Positions 52,438 through 61,042 of a DNA stretch of 64,000 nucleotides are shown in pieces; the stretch's first letter is position 1; each line of letters starts with the position of its first letter. Origin of the DNA: Oscillospiraceae bacterium (GTDB lineage Bacteria; Bacillota; Clostridia; Oscillospirales; Acutalibacteraceae); NCBI GenBank assembly GCA_022483045.1, contig JAKVOA010000002.1, forward strand, positions 62,001 to 126,000. The letters run 5' to 3'. Both the position numbers and the translations under genes were made by a program. The notes beneath the pieces are model-generated. The model ran no database searches and had not been told where the DNA came from. It worked only from the letters and a program-made list of their open reading frames with translations.

Positions 52438-54102
52438 CTAAGACCGGGGTCCGTTCCGCTTTTTTCCGTTATGCTTCTTCGGTTTTGCGGGCGCGGCAGC
52501 TTTTGGTGTGCCTGCGCCGTCTTTCCCCTTTGCCTTAGGGGCAGCTTTCTCTTTTCCCGGCTCCACTTTGGGGTGCAGCGGCTGCACGACCTGTGCGCGC
52601 ACCGTGGTGGTGGGCAGATTTTCGTCCACGGCGTGCGAAATCTCTTTTGGCAGCCAGAAAGAAAACTCGCTGTACCGGCCCAGCTCGGAATTCACGGTAA
52701 TCTCGCCGCCGTGCTGCTGCACAATGGTGCGCACGATATACAGCCCCAGGCCCATGCCGGTCTTATCTTTGCTGCGGGACTTATCTGTTTTATAGAAGCG
52801 GCCGAAAATCTGGTTGAGCTCCTCGGGGGCAATGCCGTCGCCGCTGTTGCGGATGGTCACGGTGGTGCGGGTCGGCTCTTCCCCGACCATAACCCGGATA
52901 TAGCCGCCCTCGTTTGTAAACTTCACGGCATTTTCTACTAAATTATAAATAACCTGATGAATCATGTCGGGGTCGCCGTCTACAAAGACGGGGTGGGTAT
53001 CTTCCAGCCCCTCTACCTGTATCTTCTTTACGCTGATGGGCTTTTCAAAGCTGAGCATCGTCGTTAGCACGGTTTCGGTAATATCAAAGCGCGCGGGGCG
53101 CAGCTTCAGCTCGCCGCTGTCAATGCGGGAAAGGTCTAGCATCGTGCGCACCAGCCGCGACAGGCGCTTGACCTCCTGCGAAACGATCTGCAAATAGTGG
53201 CTCTGCTTTTCGGGCGGGATTGTACCGTCCAAAATGCCGTCGATAAAGCCCGCAATGGTTGTCATGGGGGTTTTCAGCTCATGTGAAACGTTGGCGATAA
53301 AGCTGCGGCGGGTATACTCGCTGTTTGCCAGGGACTCTGCCATGTTGTTAAAGGCCGCGGCCAGCTCGCCGATCTCGTCGCTGCTCGTGACGGGCACGCG
53401 CTTGGAAAAGCTGCCTTCGCCAAAGCTGCGGGCGGCGTCTGCCATGCTGCGCAGCGGGCGCACCATGTTGTAGGAAAACACCCACACCATACAGAAGCCT
53501 ACCGCAAAGGCCGCACAGGCCGCAAACAGAAACATGCGGAAAATGTCCTTGCGGTTGTCCGTCAGGCTGCCCACGGCCACGCTGGCAAAGACCGCGCCAA
53601 TGGTCTGCTGCCCGCTCGAAAGCGTGGCCTTTACCGGCACGCCCACCACGTAGTAGGGGGCCTCGTAAATGCCGCCAAGCAGCGTTTTGTCGTCATAGCT
53701 GCCGGCAAGCGCCTTTTGTATAGTGTCTTTGGGCACCTGGCGGTTCAGGTGCACAACGCCGTCTGTGCCCTGCCCGCAGATTAAGATTTTGCCCTGTTTG
53801 TCCGTAATTAAAATATCGCTTGAGTTGATGCGGCATACCGTGGGCAGAAACTGCTCCAGCGCCTCGCGGTCAATCTGCACGCTGCCGCTGCTGTCGGCGG
53901 CGGCGCCGCGCGCCACTACCTGTGAAACGCTCGTGGCGTTTTTGCTCAGGGCGGCGCGCTTCTCGTGTTTCCAGTTGCTGCTAAAAAACAGCAGCATCAC
54001 TAAGCCCAAAATGGCAAAGCTCACCAAGATGGTCAAAAGCGTCATACGCAGATATTTTTTAAACAGGGATTTATGTTTCATTTTATTGCCCAAAGCACTC
54101 AC
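52438..54102 (-). CDS. Two-component sensor histidine kinase (VicK/PhoR-like)
   Basis: A 554-residue membrane kinase: TM1 (LRMTLLTILVSFAILGLVMLLFFSS), an extracytoplasmic sensor domain of about 130 residues, TM2 (FLFAACAAFAVGFCMVWVFSYNMV), a HAMP domain (VRPLRSMADAARSFGEGSFSKRVPV), HisKA with SHELKTPMTTIAGF, and a HATPase domain (NLVENAVKFTNEGG, DKSRSKDKTGMGLGLYIV). It ends in a Lys/Pro/Ala-rich tail (KEKAAPKAKGKDGAGTPKAAAPAKPKK) not typical of the family. The start is GTG at 54102 or ATG at 54081. It lies 11 nt after the response regulator and before htrA, suggesting an envelope-stress system. Confidence 0.93.
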   Translation of the reverse strand: MSALGNKMKHKSLFKKYLRMTLLTILVSFAILGLVMLLFFSSNWKHEKRAALSKNATSVSQVVARGAAADSSGSVQIDREALEQFLPTVCRINSSDILITDKQGKILICGQGTDGVVHLNRQVPKDTIQKALAGSYDDKTLLGGIYEAPYYVVGVPVKATLSSGQQTIGAVFASVAVGSLTDNRKDIFRMFLFAACAAFAVGFCMVWVFSYNMVRPLRSMADAARSFGEGSFSKRVPVTSSDEIGELAAAFNNMAESLANSEYTRRSFIANVSHELKTPMTTIAGFIDGILDGTIPPEKQSHYLQIVSQEVKRLSRLVRTMLDLSRIDSGELKLRPARFDITETVLTTMLSFEKPISVKKIQVEGLEDTHPVFVDGDPDMIHQVIYNLVENAVKFTNEGGYIRVMVGEEPTRTTVTIRNSGDGIAPEELNQIFGRFYKTDKSRSKDKTGMGLGLYIVRTIVQQHGGEITVNSELGRYSEFSFWLPKEISHAVDENLPTTTVRAQVVQPLHPKVEPGKEKAAPKAKGKDGAGTPKAAAPAKPKKHNGKKRNGPRS

Positions 54103-54113
54103 TCATTCTCTTT

Positions 54114-54818
54114 TCAGGTTTTGTCCGCGTCGTCTTTTACTTCAAATTTATACCCAACGCCCCACACGGTTTTCAGTGACCACTGGTCCGACACGCCCTC
54201 TAGTTTTTCACGCAGGCGCTTGACGTGCACGTCCACGGTGCGGCTGTCGCCGTAGTAGTCAAAGCCCCACACCTCGTCCAGCAGCTGGTCGCGGGTAAAG
54301 ACGCGGTTTGGGTTGCTTGCCAGGTGGTAAATCAGCTCCATTTCCTTTGGCGGGGTGTCTATCACCTTTCCGTTTACCTTCAGTTCGTAGTTTGTCAGGT
54401 TAATCGAAAGTTTATCGTAGTGCACTTCTTTTACGGCCTGGGTGTTGCTTTTGCCCATGCGCCGCAGCACCGCCTTTATGCGCGCAACCACTTCTTTTGC
54501 CTCAAAGGGCTTTACTACGTAGTCATCGGCGCCAAGCTCCAGCCCAAGCACCTTGTCAAAGGTCTCGCCTTTTGCCGTCAGCATAATAATGGGGCACTGG
54601 CTTTTTTTGCGGATTTCCCGGCAGACCTGCCAGCCGTCCAGCTCTGGCAGCATAATGTCCAGCATCACGAGGTCGGGGTTTTGTTCGTCAAAAAGCTTGA
54701 GTGCCTGCCGGCCGTCGTTTGCAATAACGACCTCAAACCCTTCCTTTTCAATATACAGCCGCAGCAGTTCACAGATATTCTGGTCGTCGTCTACCACCAG
54801 AATTTTTCCTTGCGCCAT
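54114..54818 (-). CDS. OmpR/PhoB-family response regulator
   Basis: A 234-residue regulator: receiver domain with the acidic pocket VVDDD, phospho-Asp in DLVMLDIMLPELDG, and lysine in DDYVVKPFEAKEV; then a winged-helix DNA-binding domain (PPKEMELIYHLASNPNRVFTRDQLLDEVWGFDYYGDSRTVDVHVKRLREKL, VWGVGYKFE). The ATG of MAQGKILVVDDD follows AAGGAGG; the longer frame is not supported. It heads the RR-kinase-HtrA operon. The closest known types are VicR/YycF and PhoP. Confidence 0.95.
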   Translation of the reverse strand: MAQGKILVVDDDQNICELLRLYIEKEGFEVVIANDGRQALKLFDEQNPDLVMLDIMLPELDGWQVCREIRKKSQCPIIMLTAKGETFDKVLGLELGADDYVVKPFEAKEVVARIKAVLRRMGKSNTQAVKEVHYDKLSINLTNYELKVNGKVIDTPPKEMELIYHLASNPNRVFTRDQLLDEVWGFDYYGDSRTVDVHVKRLREKLEGVSDQWSLKTVWGVGYKFEVKDDADKT

Positions 54819-54854
54819 GTTATGACCCTCCTTTTCGATAGGTACATATATCAT

Positions 54855-54860
54855 ATTATA
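54855..54860 (-). promoter_or_regulatory. -10 box of the two-component/htrA operon
   Basis: TATAAT on the minus strand 37 nt before the start codon. A -35 box is not clear, so an activator may be needed. Confidence 0.4.
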
Positions 54861-54994
54861 AAAGTAACAAATTTGCAAATGATGAATATTCTATGAAATT
54901 CCACATTTCAAGCGATATATTCGCTGTAAACGGCGAAGGAATCCCTCTTTTGAGCGGTAAAGAAACGGATATTTTCGCAGAAAGGGGAATTTTT

Positions 54995-55807
54995 GTGGCA
55001 CAAAAGGAATCAATGATTTTTTATTATGATTGGATAGACTACTTAGAAATGCTGGGGCAGCCGGCCCTGGCGCTCTCTGTGCTGCAGGCGGTGGTGCGCT
55101 TTGCGCAAACCGGCGAAGCCGGGCATTTTGAGCAGCCCGCCGCAGAAATTGTCTTTCAGATGATGAGCAAGCAGACCGGGCGCGACGCCGAAAAGTACCG
55201 CCGCATCTGCAAAAAGCGCAGCGACTCTGCCCGCAAAAGCCACCAAAAGCTGCCGCCCGCTGCTTTTGCTGCACCTGCAGCTGACCCTGTACCTGAATCT
55301 GACCCTGTACCTAAATCTGACCCTGTACCTAAATCTGACCCTGTACCCGAATCTGTACCCGAATCTGTACCCGAATCTGTACCCGAATCTGACCCTCAGG
55401 CAGGCCCCGTGCAGGCGGGGCCAAGCTCCGGCGGGGCACAAAAGACCGCGCCGCTCTCCGCATACCGTGAGGCATTTTTACGGGCCTGTCCGTCGTTTCC
55501 GCAGCCGGCGAATACAAAGGAATGGAGCGCCGCCCGCAAGAAGCGCCTTTTAGAAAAGAAGCTGACGCCCGACAAAATGGAGGCGGTTTTTCGCCGTGCC
55601 GAGGCGTCGGACTTTCTTTCCGGCAGAAGCGGCAAATGGAGCGGCTGCTCACTCGACTGGCTGTTGTCCCCGCAAAATTGGCAGAAGCTTTTAGAGGGCA
55701 ACTACGACAACCGCCGCCCCGTGCCTGCAGATAAGGACAAGCCCTCTTTTGACCTTGACGCTTACGAGCGCGACTCGCTGGCTTTTTGGCAGCGGCCCGC
55801 TTTCTGA
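54995..55807 (+). CDS. Phage-type replication protein (DUF6291 plus replisome-organiser C-terminus)
   Basis: A 270-residue protein. The N-terminal domain (MAQKESMIFYYDWIDYLEMLGQPALALSVLQAVVRFAQTG, FQMMSKQTGRDAEKYRRICKKRSDSARK) is the DUF6291 type of phage replication-module proteins. A linker made of DPVPES/VPES repeats follows. The C-terminal part (DKMEAVFRRAEASDFLSGRSGKWSGCSLDWLLSPQNWQKLLEGNYDNR) is the typical end of phage replisome organisers. I chose GTG at 54995, after GAAAGGGG; it gives the usual family start, whereas the ATG at 54893 has no ribosome site. No phage neighbours on this strand: it is an orphan. Confidence 0.75.
   Translation: MAQKESMIFYYDWIDYLEMLGQPALALSVLQAVVRFAQTGEAGHFEQPAAEIVFQMMSKQTGRDAEKYRRICKKRSDSARKSHQKLPPAAFAAPAADPVPESDPVPKSDPVPKSDPVPESVPESVPESVPESDPQAGPVQAGPSSGGAQKTAPLSAYREAFLRACPSFPQPANTKEWSAARKKRLLEKKLTPDKMEAVFRRAEASDFLSGRSGKWSGCSLDWLLSPQNWQKLLEGNYDNRRPVPADKDKPSFDLDAYERDSLAFWQRPAF
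55281..55396 (+). repeat. Short in-frame repeats coding for the Pro-Glu linker
   Basis: 18-bp units (DPVPES/DPVPKS) then 12-bp units (VPES), variable in number. Confidence 0.75.
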
Positions 55808-55875
55808 AAAAGCGGCCGAACGCAGGGTAAGACAGCCAAATCCGTGGTTTTTCTTTGCCTTCTTTCTTTTTCCCT

Positions 55876-55912
55876 AAAAAGAAAGAAGGGGGGCCGCCAA
55901 AAGGCAGCCCCC
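55876..55912 (-). terminator. Terminator of leuCD
   Basis: GC-rich hairpin (GGGGGC / GCCCCC arms) followed on the minus strand by CTTCTTTCTTTTT. Confidence 0.7.
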
Positions 55913-55926
55913 GCAGCGCTCTGCGC

Positions 55927-56421
55927 TTATTCTTTTTTTCTGTTTTGCAGGCTGTTGAGCAGGCCGCCCGCATCGATAATGCTCTGAATGAACGGCGGAA
56001 ACGGCTCGGCCTGAAACGATGCGCCGGTGGTCAGGTCCTTGATGACGCCGGTGGCAAAGTCAGCCTGCACTTCGTCGCCGTTTTGAATCGCCTTGGCCGC
56101 CGCCTCACACTCCAGAATCGGCAGGCCGATGTTGATAGAGTTACGGTAAAAAATACGCGCAAACGTGCTCGCAATCACGCACGAAACGCCGCTCGCCTGT
56201 ATCGCGATGGGCGCGTGCTCGCGTGAAGAACCACAGCCAAAGTTTTTGTCGGCCACAATGATGTCGCCGGGCTGCACCGTCTTGACAAATTCTTTATCAA
56301 TATCTTCCATGCAGTGCTGCGCCAGTTCCTCTTTCGAGGAAGTGTTCAGATACCGCGCAGGAATAATCACGTCGGTGTCGACGTTGTTTCCATATTTGTG
56401 TACTTTTCCTTTTACAATCAT
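55927..56421 (-). CDS. leuD: 3-isopropylmalate dehydratase small subunit
   Basis: LeuD is the swivel subunit that positions the substrate on the LeuC iron-sulfur subunit; together they convert 2- to 3-isopropylmalate in leucine synthesis. The 164-residue protein shows [21 protein letters not shown], the [17 protein letters not shown] loop, and [19 protein letters not shown] precedes the ATG, 15 nt after leuC. It is the short clostridial/archaeal type. leuA and leuB are not nearby. Confidence 0.96.
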   Translation of the reverse strand: MIVKGKVHKYGNNVDTDVIIPARYLNTSSKEELAQHCMEDIDKEFVKTVQPGDIIVADKNFGCGSSREHAPIAIQASGVSCVIASTFARIFYRNSINIGLPILECEAAAKAIQNGDEVQADFATGVIKDLTTGASFQAEPFPPFIQSIIDAGGLLNSLQNRKKE

Positions 56422-56436
56422 GTCTGCAGCCTCCTT

Positions 56437-57696
56437 TTACAGCTTTGCCGGGTCGGTCAGCACGCCGGTAATGGCGCTCGCCGCCGCCACAGCCGGGCTC
56501 GCCAGATAAACTTCGCTCTCCACATGGCCCATGCGGCCGACAAAGTTGCGGTTGGTGGTAGAGACCGCGCGCTCGCCCTTGCCCAAAATGCCCATGTAGC
56601 CACCCAGGCACGGCCCGCAGGTCGGTGTGCTGACCACGGCCCCCGCCTCGATAAAGGTCTCGATCAGGCCCTCGCGGATGCACTGCAGGTAAATCTTTTG
56701 TGTAGCCGGAATGACAATACAGCGAACACCATCGGCCACTTTGCGGCCCTTTAAAAGCGCCGCCGCAGCGCGCATGTCCTCCATGCGGCCGTTGGTGCAC
56801 GAGCCGATGACCGCCTGGTCAATTTTTACGCCGGCCGCCTCGTCAATGGTGCGGGTGTTGTCCGGCAGGTGCGGAAAGCTGACCGTTGGCCGCAGCGTGG
56901 AAAGGTCGATTTCGACCGTGCGCTCGTACACGGCGTCGGGGTCTGCCTGATAAATTTTAATTTCGCGCCCAAAGCGCCCTTTTTCGTACGCCAGGGTCTT
57001 GTCATCTACCGGAAAAATGCCGTTTTTCGCGCCGGCCTCAATGGCCATGTTGGCCATACACAGGCGGTCTTCAATAGAGAGCGCCGACACGCCCTCGCCG
57101 GTAAACTCCAGCGATTTGTACAGCGCGCCGTCTACCCCGATAGTACCAATCAAGTGCAGAATGACGTCTTTACCACAGACAAAGCCGGTGGGTTTTCCTT
57201 TCAGTACGACCTTGATCGCCGCGGGCACTTTAAACCATGCCTTACCCGAAATCATGCCGGCGGCCATGTCGGTGCTGCCCACACCGGTAGAAAACGCGCC
57301 CAGCGCGCCATAGGTGCAGGTGTGGCTGTCCGCGCCGATAATGCAGTCGCCCGGGCCGACAAGGCCCTGCTCTGGCAGCAGGGCGTGCTCGATGCCCATT
57401 CTGCCCACGTCAAAGAAATTCTTGATATCGTACTTCCCAGCAAAGCCGCGGGTACGGCGGCACTGCTCGGCAGCCTTGATATCCTTATTCGGTACAAAAT
57501 GGTCCAGCACCAATGCGATGCGTTTGTTGTCAAAGACGCTGTCAGCCCCACAGCCCTCAAACGCATTGATGGCGACCGGGCTGGTGATATCGTTGCCCAG
57601 CACCAGGTCCAGATTTGCCTCAATCAGCTGGCCGGGTTTCACGCTGTCAAGCCCGGCGTGCGCCGCCAAGATCTTTTGTGTCATGGTCATTCCCAT
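56437..57696 (-). CDS. leuC: 3-isopropylmalate dehydratase large subunit
   Basis: LeuC carries the 4Fe-4S cluster. The 419-residue protein has [25 protein letters not shown], the first cluster Cys at the end of [12 protein letters not shown], and the later pair in [11 protein letters not shown] and [13 protein letters not shown]. The ATG chosen ([10 protein letters not shown]) has AGGAGG 8 nt upstream; the frame is open for 15 codons beyond without support. It forms a two-gene operon with leuD. The divergent Crp/Fnr promoter starts within about 50 bp. Confidence 0.96.
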   Translation of the reverse strand: MGMTMTQKILAAHAGLDSVKPGQLIEANLDLVLGNDITSPVAINAFEGCGADSVFDNKRIALVLDHFVPNKDIKAAEQCRRTRGFAGKYDIKNFFDVGRMGIEHALLPEQGLVGPGDCIIGADSHTCTYGALGAFSTGVGSTDMAAGMISGKAWFKVPAAIKVVLKGKPTGFVCGKDVILHLIGTIGVDGALYKSLEFTGEGVSALSIEDRLCMANMAIEAGAKNGIFPVDDKTLAYEKGRFGREIKIYQADPDAVYERTVEIDLSTLRPTVSFPHLPDNTRTIDEAAGVKIDQAVIGSCTNGRMEDMRAAAALLKGRKVADGVRCIVIPATQKIYLQCIREGLIETFIEAGAVVSTPTCGPCLGGYMGILGKGERAVSTTNRNFVGRMGHVESEVYLASPAVAAASAITGVLTDPAKL

Positions 57697-57745
57697 ACAA
57701 AATGCCTCCTTACCGAAATGCTTTTCCTGATTATCGCACAATTCG

Positions 57746-57774
57746 TTTACAAAGAATGTAAAGCGTGTTACAAT
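57746..57774 (+). promoter_or_regulatory. Sigma-A promoter of the Crp/Fnr gene
   Basis: TTTACA and TACAAT with a 17-nt spacer. It lies in the short space between leuC and the regulator. Confidence 0.6.
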
Positions 57775-57841
57775 TTAATGAAAGAATCCCCCGCGGCGCA
57801 AAGCCGCACAAACAGGAAACAAACGAAACGAGGTCTTCGCC

Positions 57842-58483
57842 ATGAAATCAAACAGCCTGCATTTTTCCGCACCGGCGGCGGGGTGGTCCGTGCTGGCCAA
57901 AGGGCAGCCGCTGCGCACCGTACCGCGTGGGCGTATCATCTACCTGCAGGGGGAGGCCGGCCGCCGCTTCTACTATCTGCAAAAAGGGCGGGTGCGCATC
58001 TTTCTCATCTCTGACGAGGGCAGCGAAAAGACCGTGACCGAGCGCGAGCCGGGCAGCATTTTTGGCGAAGCCGCTTTCTTAGACGGCGAGCCGCGCACCA
58101 CCTGCGCGCGCACCCTCACCGAATGCCAGCTGGCGGTGATTGGGCAGGAAGAGCTGACCGCCCTGTTTCAGCGCGAGCCTGCCTTTGCGCTGCAAATGCT
58201 GCAAACCCTGGCAAAGACCGTGCGTATGCTTTCGCAGGAGCTGGACACCATTTCCTTTCTGCCGGCAGACCGGCGCCTGGCCGAGACGCTGCTGGCGCTT
58301 GCGTCGCCCGCGGGCAGCGTGGCGAGCTCACAGGAAGACCTGGGCGCCCTTGCGGGGGTCACGCGCATTACAGTAAACCGCGTGCTGCACAGCTTTGCCC
58401 AAAAGGGCTGGGTCCGCCTAGGCTACCGCAGCGTGCAGCTGCTGGACCGCGCCGCGCTGGCTGCTTTTTCCCAAAGCGGCTGA
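57842..58483 (+). CDS. Crp/Fnr-family transcriptional regulator
   Basis: A 213-residue regulator with an N-terminal cyclic-nucleotide-type beta-roll (PRGRIIYLQGEAGRRFYYLQKGRVRIFLISDEGSEKTV, GSIFGEAAFLDGEPRTTCARTLTEC), a long dimerisation helix (LQMLQTLAKTVRMLSQELDTI) and the C-terminal helix-turn-helix (SSQEDLGALAGVTRITVNRVLHSFAQKGWV). There is no N-terminal cysteine cluster, so it is not an Fnr-type Fe-S sensor. Ligand and targets are unknown. It diverges from leuCD and is followed by a terminator. Confidence 0.9.
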   Translation: MKSNSLHFSAPAAGWSVLAKGQPLRTVPRGRIIYLQGEAGRRFYYLQKGRVRIFLISDEGSEKTVTEREPGSIFGEAAFLDGEPRTTCARTLTECQLAVIGQEELTALFQREPAFALQMLQTLAKTVRMLSQELDTISFLPADRRLAETLLALASPAGSVASSQEDLGALAGVTRITVNRVLHSFAQKGWVRLGYRSVQLLDRAALAAFSQSG

Positions 58484-58548
58484 TGTATCGCTTTTTGTGT
58501 ACAATCTATTTTATAAATCTTTTTTTACAAAGAATGCAAATACAGAAA

Positions 58549-58593
58549 CGGGGCCCGCGCCGGCCGATTTGGCCGCGGAAAGCCCCGCTTTTT
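58549..58593 (+). terminator. Terminator of the Crp/Fnr gene
   Basis: Outer stem CGGGGC / GCCCCG, inner CGGCC / GGCCG, then five T. Confidence 0.75.
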
Positions 58594-59236
58594 ATTTGGC
58601 AGCCGCTGTCAGCTTCTGAAAAATCTGATAACTTTTGTCCCAATAGGTTTTATGTGTTTCGTACTTTTTATCGCCGCTTTTTTGCAGCAGGCGCATATTT
58701 GCCGTTAAGGTTGTGTTCTTTTGCAGCTGCATCGCCTTTGGCACCGTCATTTTGGCGTGTGAGGTATCCCAGCCGCCCTGCTCCTGAATGTAATTGTAGC
58801 CCGTGGTGTCACAGAAAAAGAGCATGTCGCTGTAGTCGCTGAAGTCGCCCATTAGGCGGGTTTCGTTTGCCGCGGCCACCTGCTGATTGGTGTCCGCCAT
58901 CCCCACGGCGTAGTTGCTCACCTCAATCACGACCTTGCCGTCGCCGTTTTTGTCATCTGCGTACTTTGCAAGCGTAGTCTGCATCGTATTGATGGTTTCC
59001 TGGTCTACCTGATATTTTGTAATCAGGCCGATCTGATAATCCGGCTTTGTCTTGCCGAACAAGTCATACAGGAACAGTGACGCCAAAAGAATGGCGGCAA
59101 TGGCAATCAGCACATGCCATTTGTGATAATACCAGAAATTGGCCCGCTTGTCCTTTGGGGTTTGTGGGTCCCGCTTCAAGTCTTCGCTGTGAATGGTCTC
59201 TTCCCCCTGGTGCAGCAGGTACTGTTCGCGCGCCAT
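58592..59236 (-). CDS. Hypothetical single-TM extracytoplasmic protein
   Basis: Family not recognised. The 214-residue protein has a 45-residue cytosolic part with charged residues (HSEDLKRDPQTPKDKRANFWYYHKWH), one TM helix (VLIAIAAILLASLFLYDLFG) and an outer domain starting KTKPDYQIGLITKYQVDQETINTMQTTLAKYADDKNGDGKVVIEVSNYAVG. The outer part resembles a solute-binding-like alpha/beta pattern, but this is a weak impression. GGGGG lies 6 nt before the ATG. It stands alone. Confidence 0.65.
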   Translation of the reverse strand: MAREQYLLHQGEETIHSEDLKRDPQTPKDKRANFWYYHKWHVLIAIAAILLASLFLYDLFGKTKPDYQIGLITKYQVDQETINTMQTTLAKYADDKNGDGKVVIEVSNYAVGMADTNQQVAAANETRLMGDFSDYSDMLFFCDTTGYNYIQEQGGWDTSHAKMTVPKAMQLQKNTTLTANMRLLQKSGDKKYETHKTYWDKSYQIFQKLTAAAK

Positions 59237-59446
59237 GGTACTCCCCCTTTTTCCGCTTTATAAAACGTGCATTCATTATAGCATACCAAAAAAGTGGTGT
59301 CTATCTGTAAAATGTGAACATTCATGCACAATTTTCCCCCGGCGGGGGTGCGCTTTCGCCGCTTTTTTGGGGGGGCGCTCCTGCGCAGCGCTTTTTCCGG
59401 CGTGTCAAACTATCTGCTGTCATCTTCATTCTGTATTTTTCCTGCA

Positions 59447-59499
59447 GAAAACACAAAAAGGCCCGCAGCCTGTTTTTTAGCCGCGAACCTTTTTGTGTT
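59447..59499 (-). terminator. Terminator of the sugar-phosphate operon
   Basis: Long stem (ACACAAAAAGG / CCTTTTTGTGT) with an inner GC part, ending in TTTTC on the minus strand. Confidence 0.8.
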
Positions 59500-59503
59500 T
59501 TTC

Positions 59504-60529
59504 TCATTCTTCGTACAGTTCAATTTTCAGGCCGTCCGGGTCATATAGGAAAGCATACTGCTTGCCGGTGGCGCGGTCGAGCTTTGGTCCCTCTGTTTTG
59601 CAGCCGCCCGCCCGCATTGTCTTGAGCAGGCACGGCAGGTCCCGCACTAAAAAGGAAACATGCTCAAGCCCCGCGGGGGCCGGCTGGTCGGGCACGAAAA
59701 GCTCCAGCACATAGCGCCCGTTCAGGGCAAGCTCCAGCTTTTTTGCGTGCCGATTTTCCGAGTAAGAGGTGCGCATCACCTCCAGTCCCAGGCCCTTTGT
59801 GTAAAACGCCAGTGCGGCGGCCTCTTCTTTTGCGACCACGCACACATGGTGAAAGGCCGTAAGGCCAGAGTCGGCTCTGCGGTCCTGTTTTAAGTACGGA
59901 ATGACTGCTGAAAGTGTCTCTGCGACCAAGTTGGCTTTCTCTGCGATCTGCGGGGCAGGCACGACCATGTCTGGCACGCAGATACACGCAGTGCCCGCGG
60001 CGTGCGCCGCCAAGACGCCCCACTCCGAGTCCTCCAGCACCAGCGCCTGCCGCGGGGGCGTGCCCGCTTTGCGGCAGGCGGTCAAAAAGATTTCGGGGTT
60101 GGGCTTGCCCGCCTTGATTTCGTCCCCGCACACGGAATCATCAAAGTACCCGCCAAGCCCTGTCATGGCAAGGATCCCGTTTACCCGCTGCCGGTCACTA
60201 GAGGTGGCCAGCACCGCTTTGTACCCTGCACTGCTAATATACGTCAAAAGTTCCAGCAGGCCGGGCTTTAGGGGGACGCCCTCGGTGAGAAAGCGCGTTT
60301 CCAGCAGGCCGAAAACCTCGGCAACGACCGCGTCAGTCGGAAACGCCGGCCCAAAATGTGCGGGCAGCTCGCGGCGGATAAGCGCCATGTTGTGCCCGAT
60401 AAGGGTTTTGTAATACGACAGCTCCATGTTGTAGCCGCGCCGGCCGCAGGCCTTCGTGTACGCCTCATAGGTACAGCGCTCTGAGTCAATCATAAGGCCG
60501 TCCATATCGAAAATAATTGTTTTGATCAT
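59504..60529 (-). CDS. HAD hydrolase fused to a glyoxalase/VOC domain
   Basis: A 341-residue fusion. Residues 1-215 are a beta-phosphoglucomutase-like HAD phosphatase: nucleophile IIFDMDGLMIDSE, ATSSDRQRV, and GKPNPEIF ... VLEDSEWGVLAAHAAG. Residues about 225-341 are a VOC/glyoxalase-type domain: FHHVCVVAKEEAAALAFYTKGLGLEVMRTSY, LEHVSFLVRDL, FLYDPDGLKIELYEE, with His and Glu at metal-ligand positions. It is the last gene of the sugar operon, 24 nt after rpiB. The HAD part may dephosphorylate a sugar phosphate; the role of the VOC part is unknown. Confidence 0.88.
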   Translation of the reverse strand: MIKTIIFDMDGLMIDSERCTYEAYTKACGRRGYNMELSYYKTLIGHNMALIRRELPAHFGPAFPTDAVVAEVFGLLETRFLTEGVPLKPGLLELLTYISSAGYKAVLATSSDRQRVNGILAMTGLGGYFDDSVCGDEIKAGKPNPEIFLTACRKAGTPPRQALVLEDSEWGVLAAHAAGTACICVPDMVVPAPQIAEKANLVAETLSAVIPYLKQDRRADSGLTAFHHVCVVAKEEAAALAFYTKGLGLEVMRTSYSENRHAKKLELALNGRYVLELFVPDQPAPAGLEHVSFLVRDLPCLLKTMRAGGCKTEGPKLDRATGKQYAFLYDPDGLKIELYEE

Positions 60530-60553
60530 TGCAGGCTCCTGCCTTTGGGCGAG

Positions 60554-61003
60554 TCAGTCCCCGCCCTGCCGTTTTTCAATGGCGGTCAGTTTATCCAGCC
60601 GGCGCTGATGGCGCCCGCCCTCGTACGCGGTGTGCAGAAAAAGGTCTGTCATCATAATCGCCAGCCCCGGGCCGACTACGCGCCCGCCCATGCACAGGAT
60701 ATTGGCGTTGTTGTGTTGCCGCGTCAGCTTTGCGCTGAAGCAGTCAGAGCAGCAGGCTGCCCGCACGCCGTTTACTTTATTGGCCGCCATAGAGATGCCG
60801 ACCCCCGTGCCGCACAGCAGAATCCCCTTTTCGTATTGGCCGCCGGCAACCGCATTTGCCACCGGCTCTGCAATATCCGGATAATCCACTGACTCTGGCG
60901 TATAGCACCCAAAGTCTTTGTACGCAATTTTCTGCTCTGTCAGCCACTTCATTAGTTCCTGTTTTAAGGCCCAGCCGCCGTGGTCACTGCCGATTGCTAT
61001 CAT
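60554..61003 (-). CDS. rpiB: Ribose-5-phosphate isomerase B
   Basis: RpiB interconverts ribose-5-P and ribulose-5-P; some members act on allose-6-P. The 149-residue protein starts IAIGSDHGGWALKQELMKWL, with the family's DHGG, the active-site Cys in GILLCGTGVGISMAANKVNGVRAA, and NNANILCMGGRVVG. AGGAGG precedes the ATG. In a sugar operon with a ribose-type ABC transporter it could serve ribose or a hexose such as allose. Confidence 0.95.
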   Translation of the reverse strand: MIAIGSDHGGWALKQELMKWLTEQKIAYKDFGCYTPESVDYPDIAEPVANAVAGGQYEKGILLCGTGVGISMAANKVNGVRAACCSDCFSAKLTRQHNNANILCMGGRVVGPGLAIMMTDLFLHTAYEGGRHQRRLDKLTAIEKRQGGD

Positions 61004-61042
61004 TGCCGTACCTCCTGTCTACTACAAATCAAATTGTCTTTC

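Noticed and set aside
51362-52441. Large overlapping frames of 319-370 codons on both strands inside htrA
   Set aside because: Artifacts of repeat units that are multiples of three; the products are monotonous Arg/Ser/His-rich sequences without a fold.
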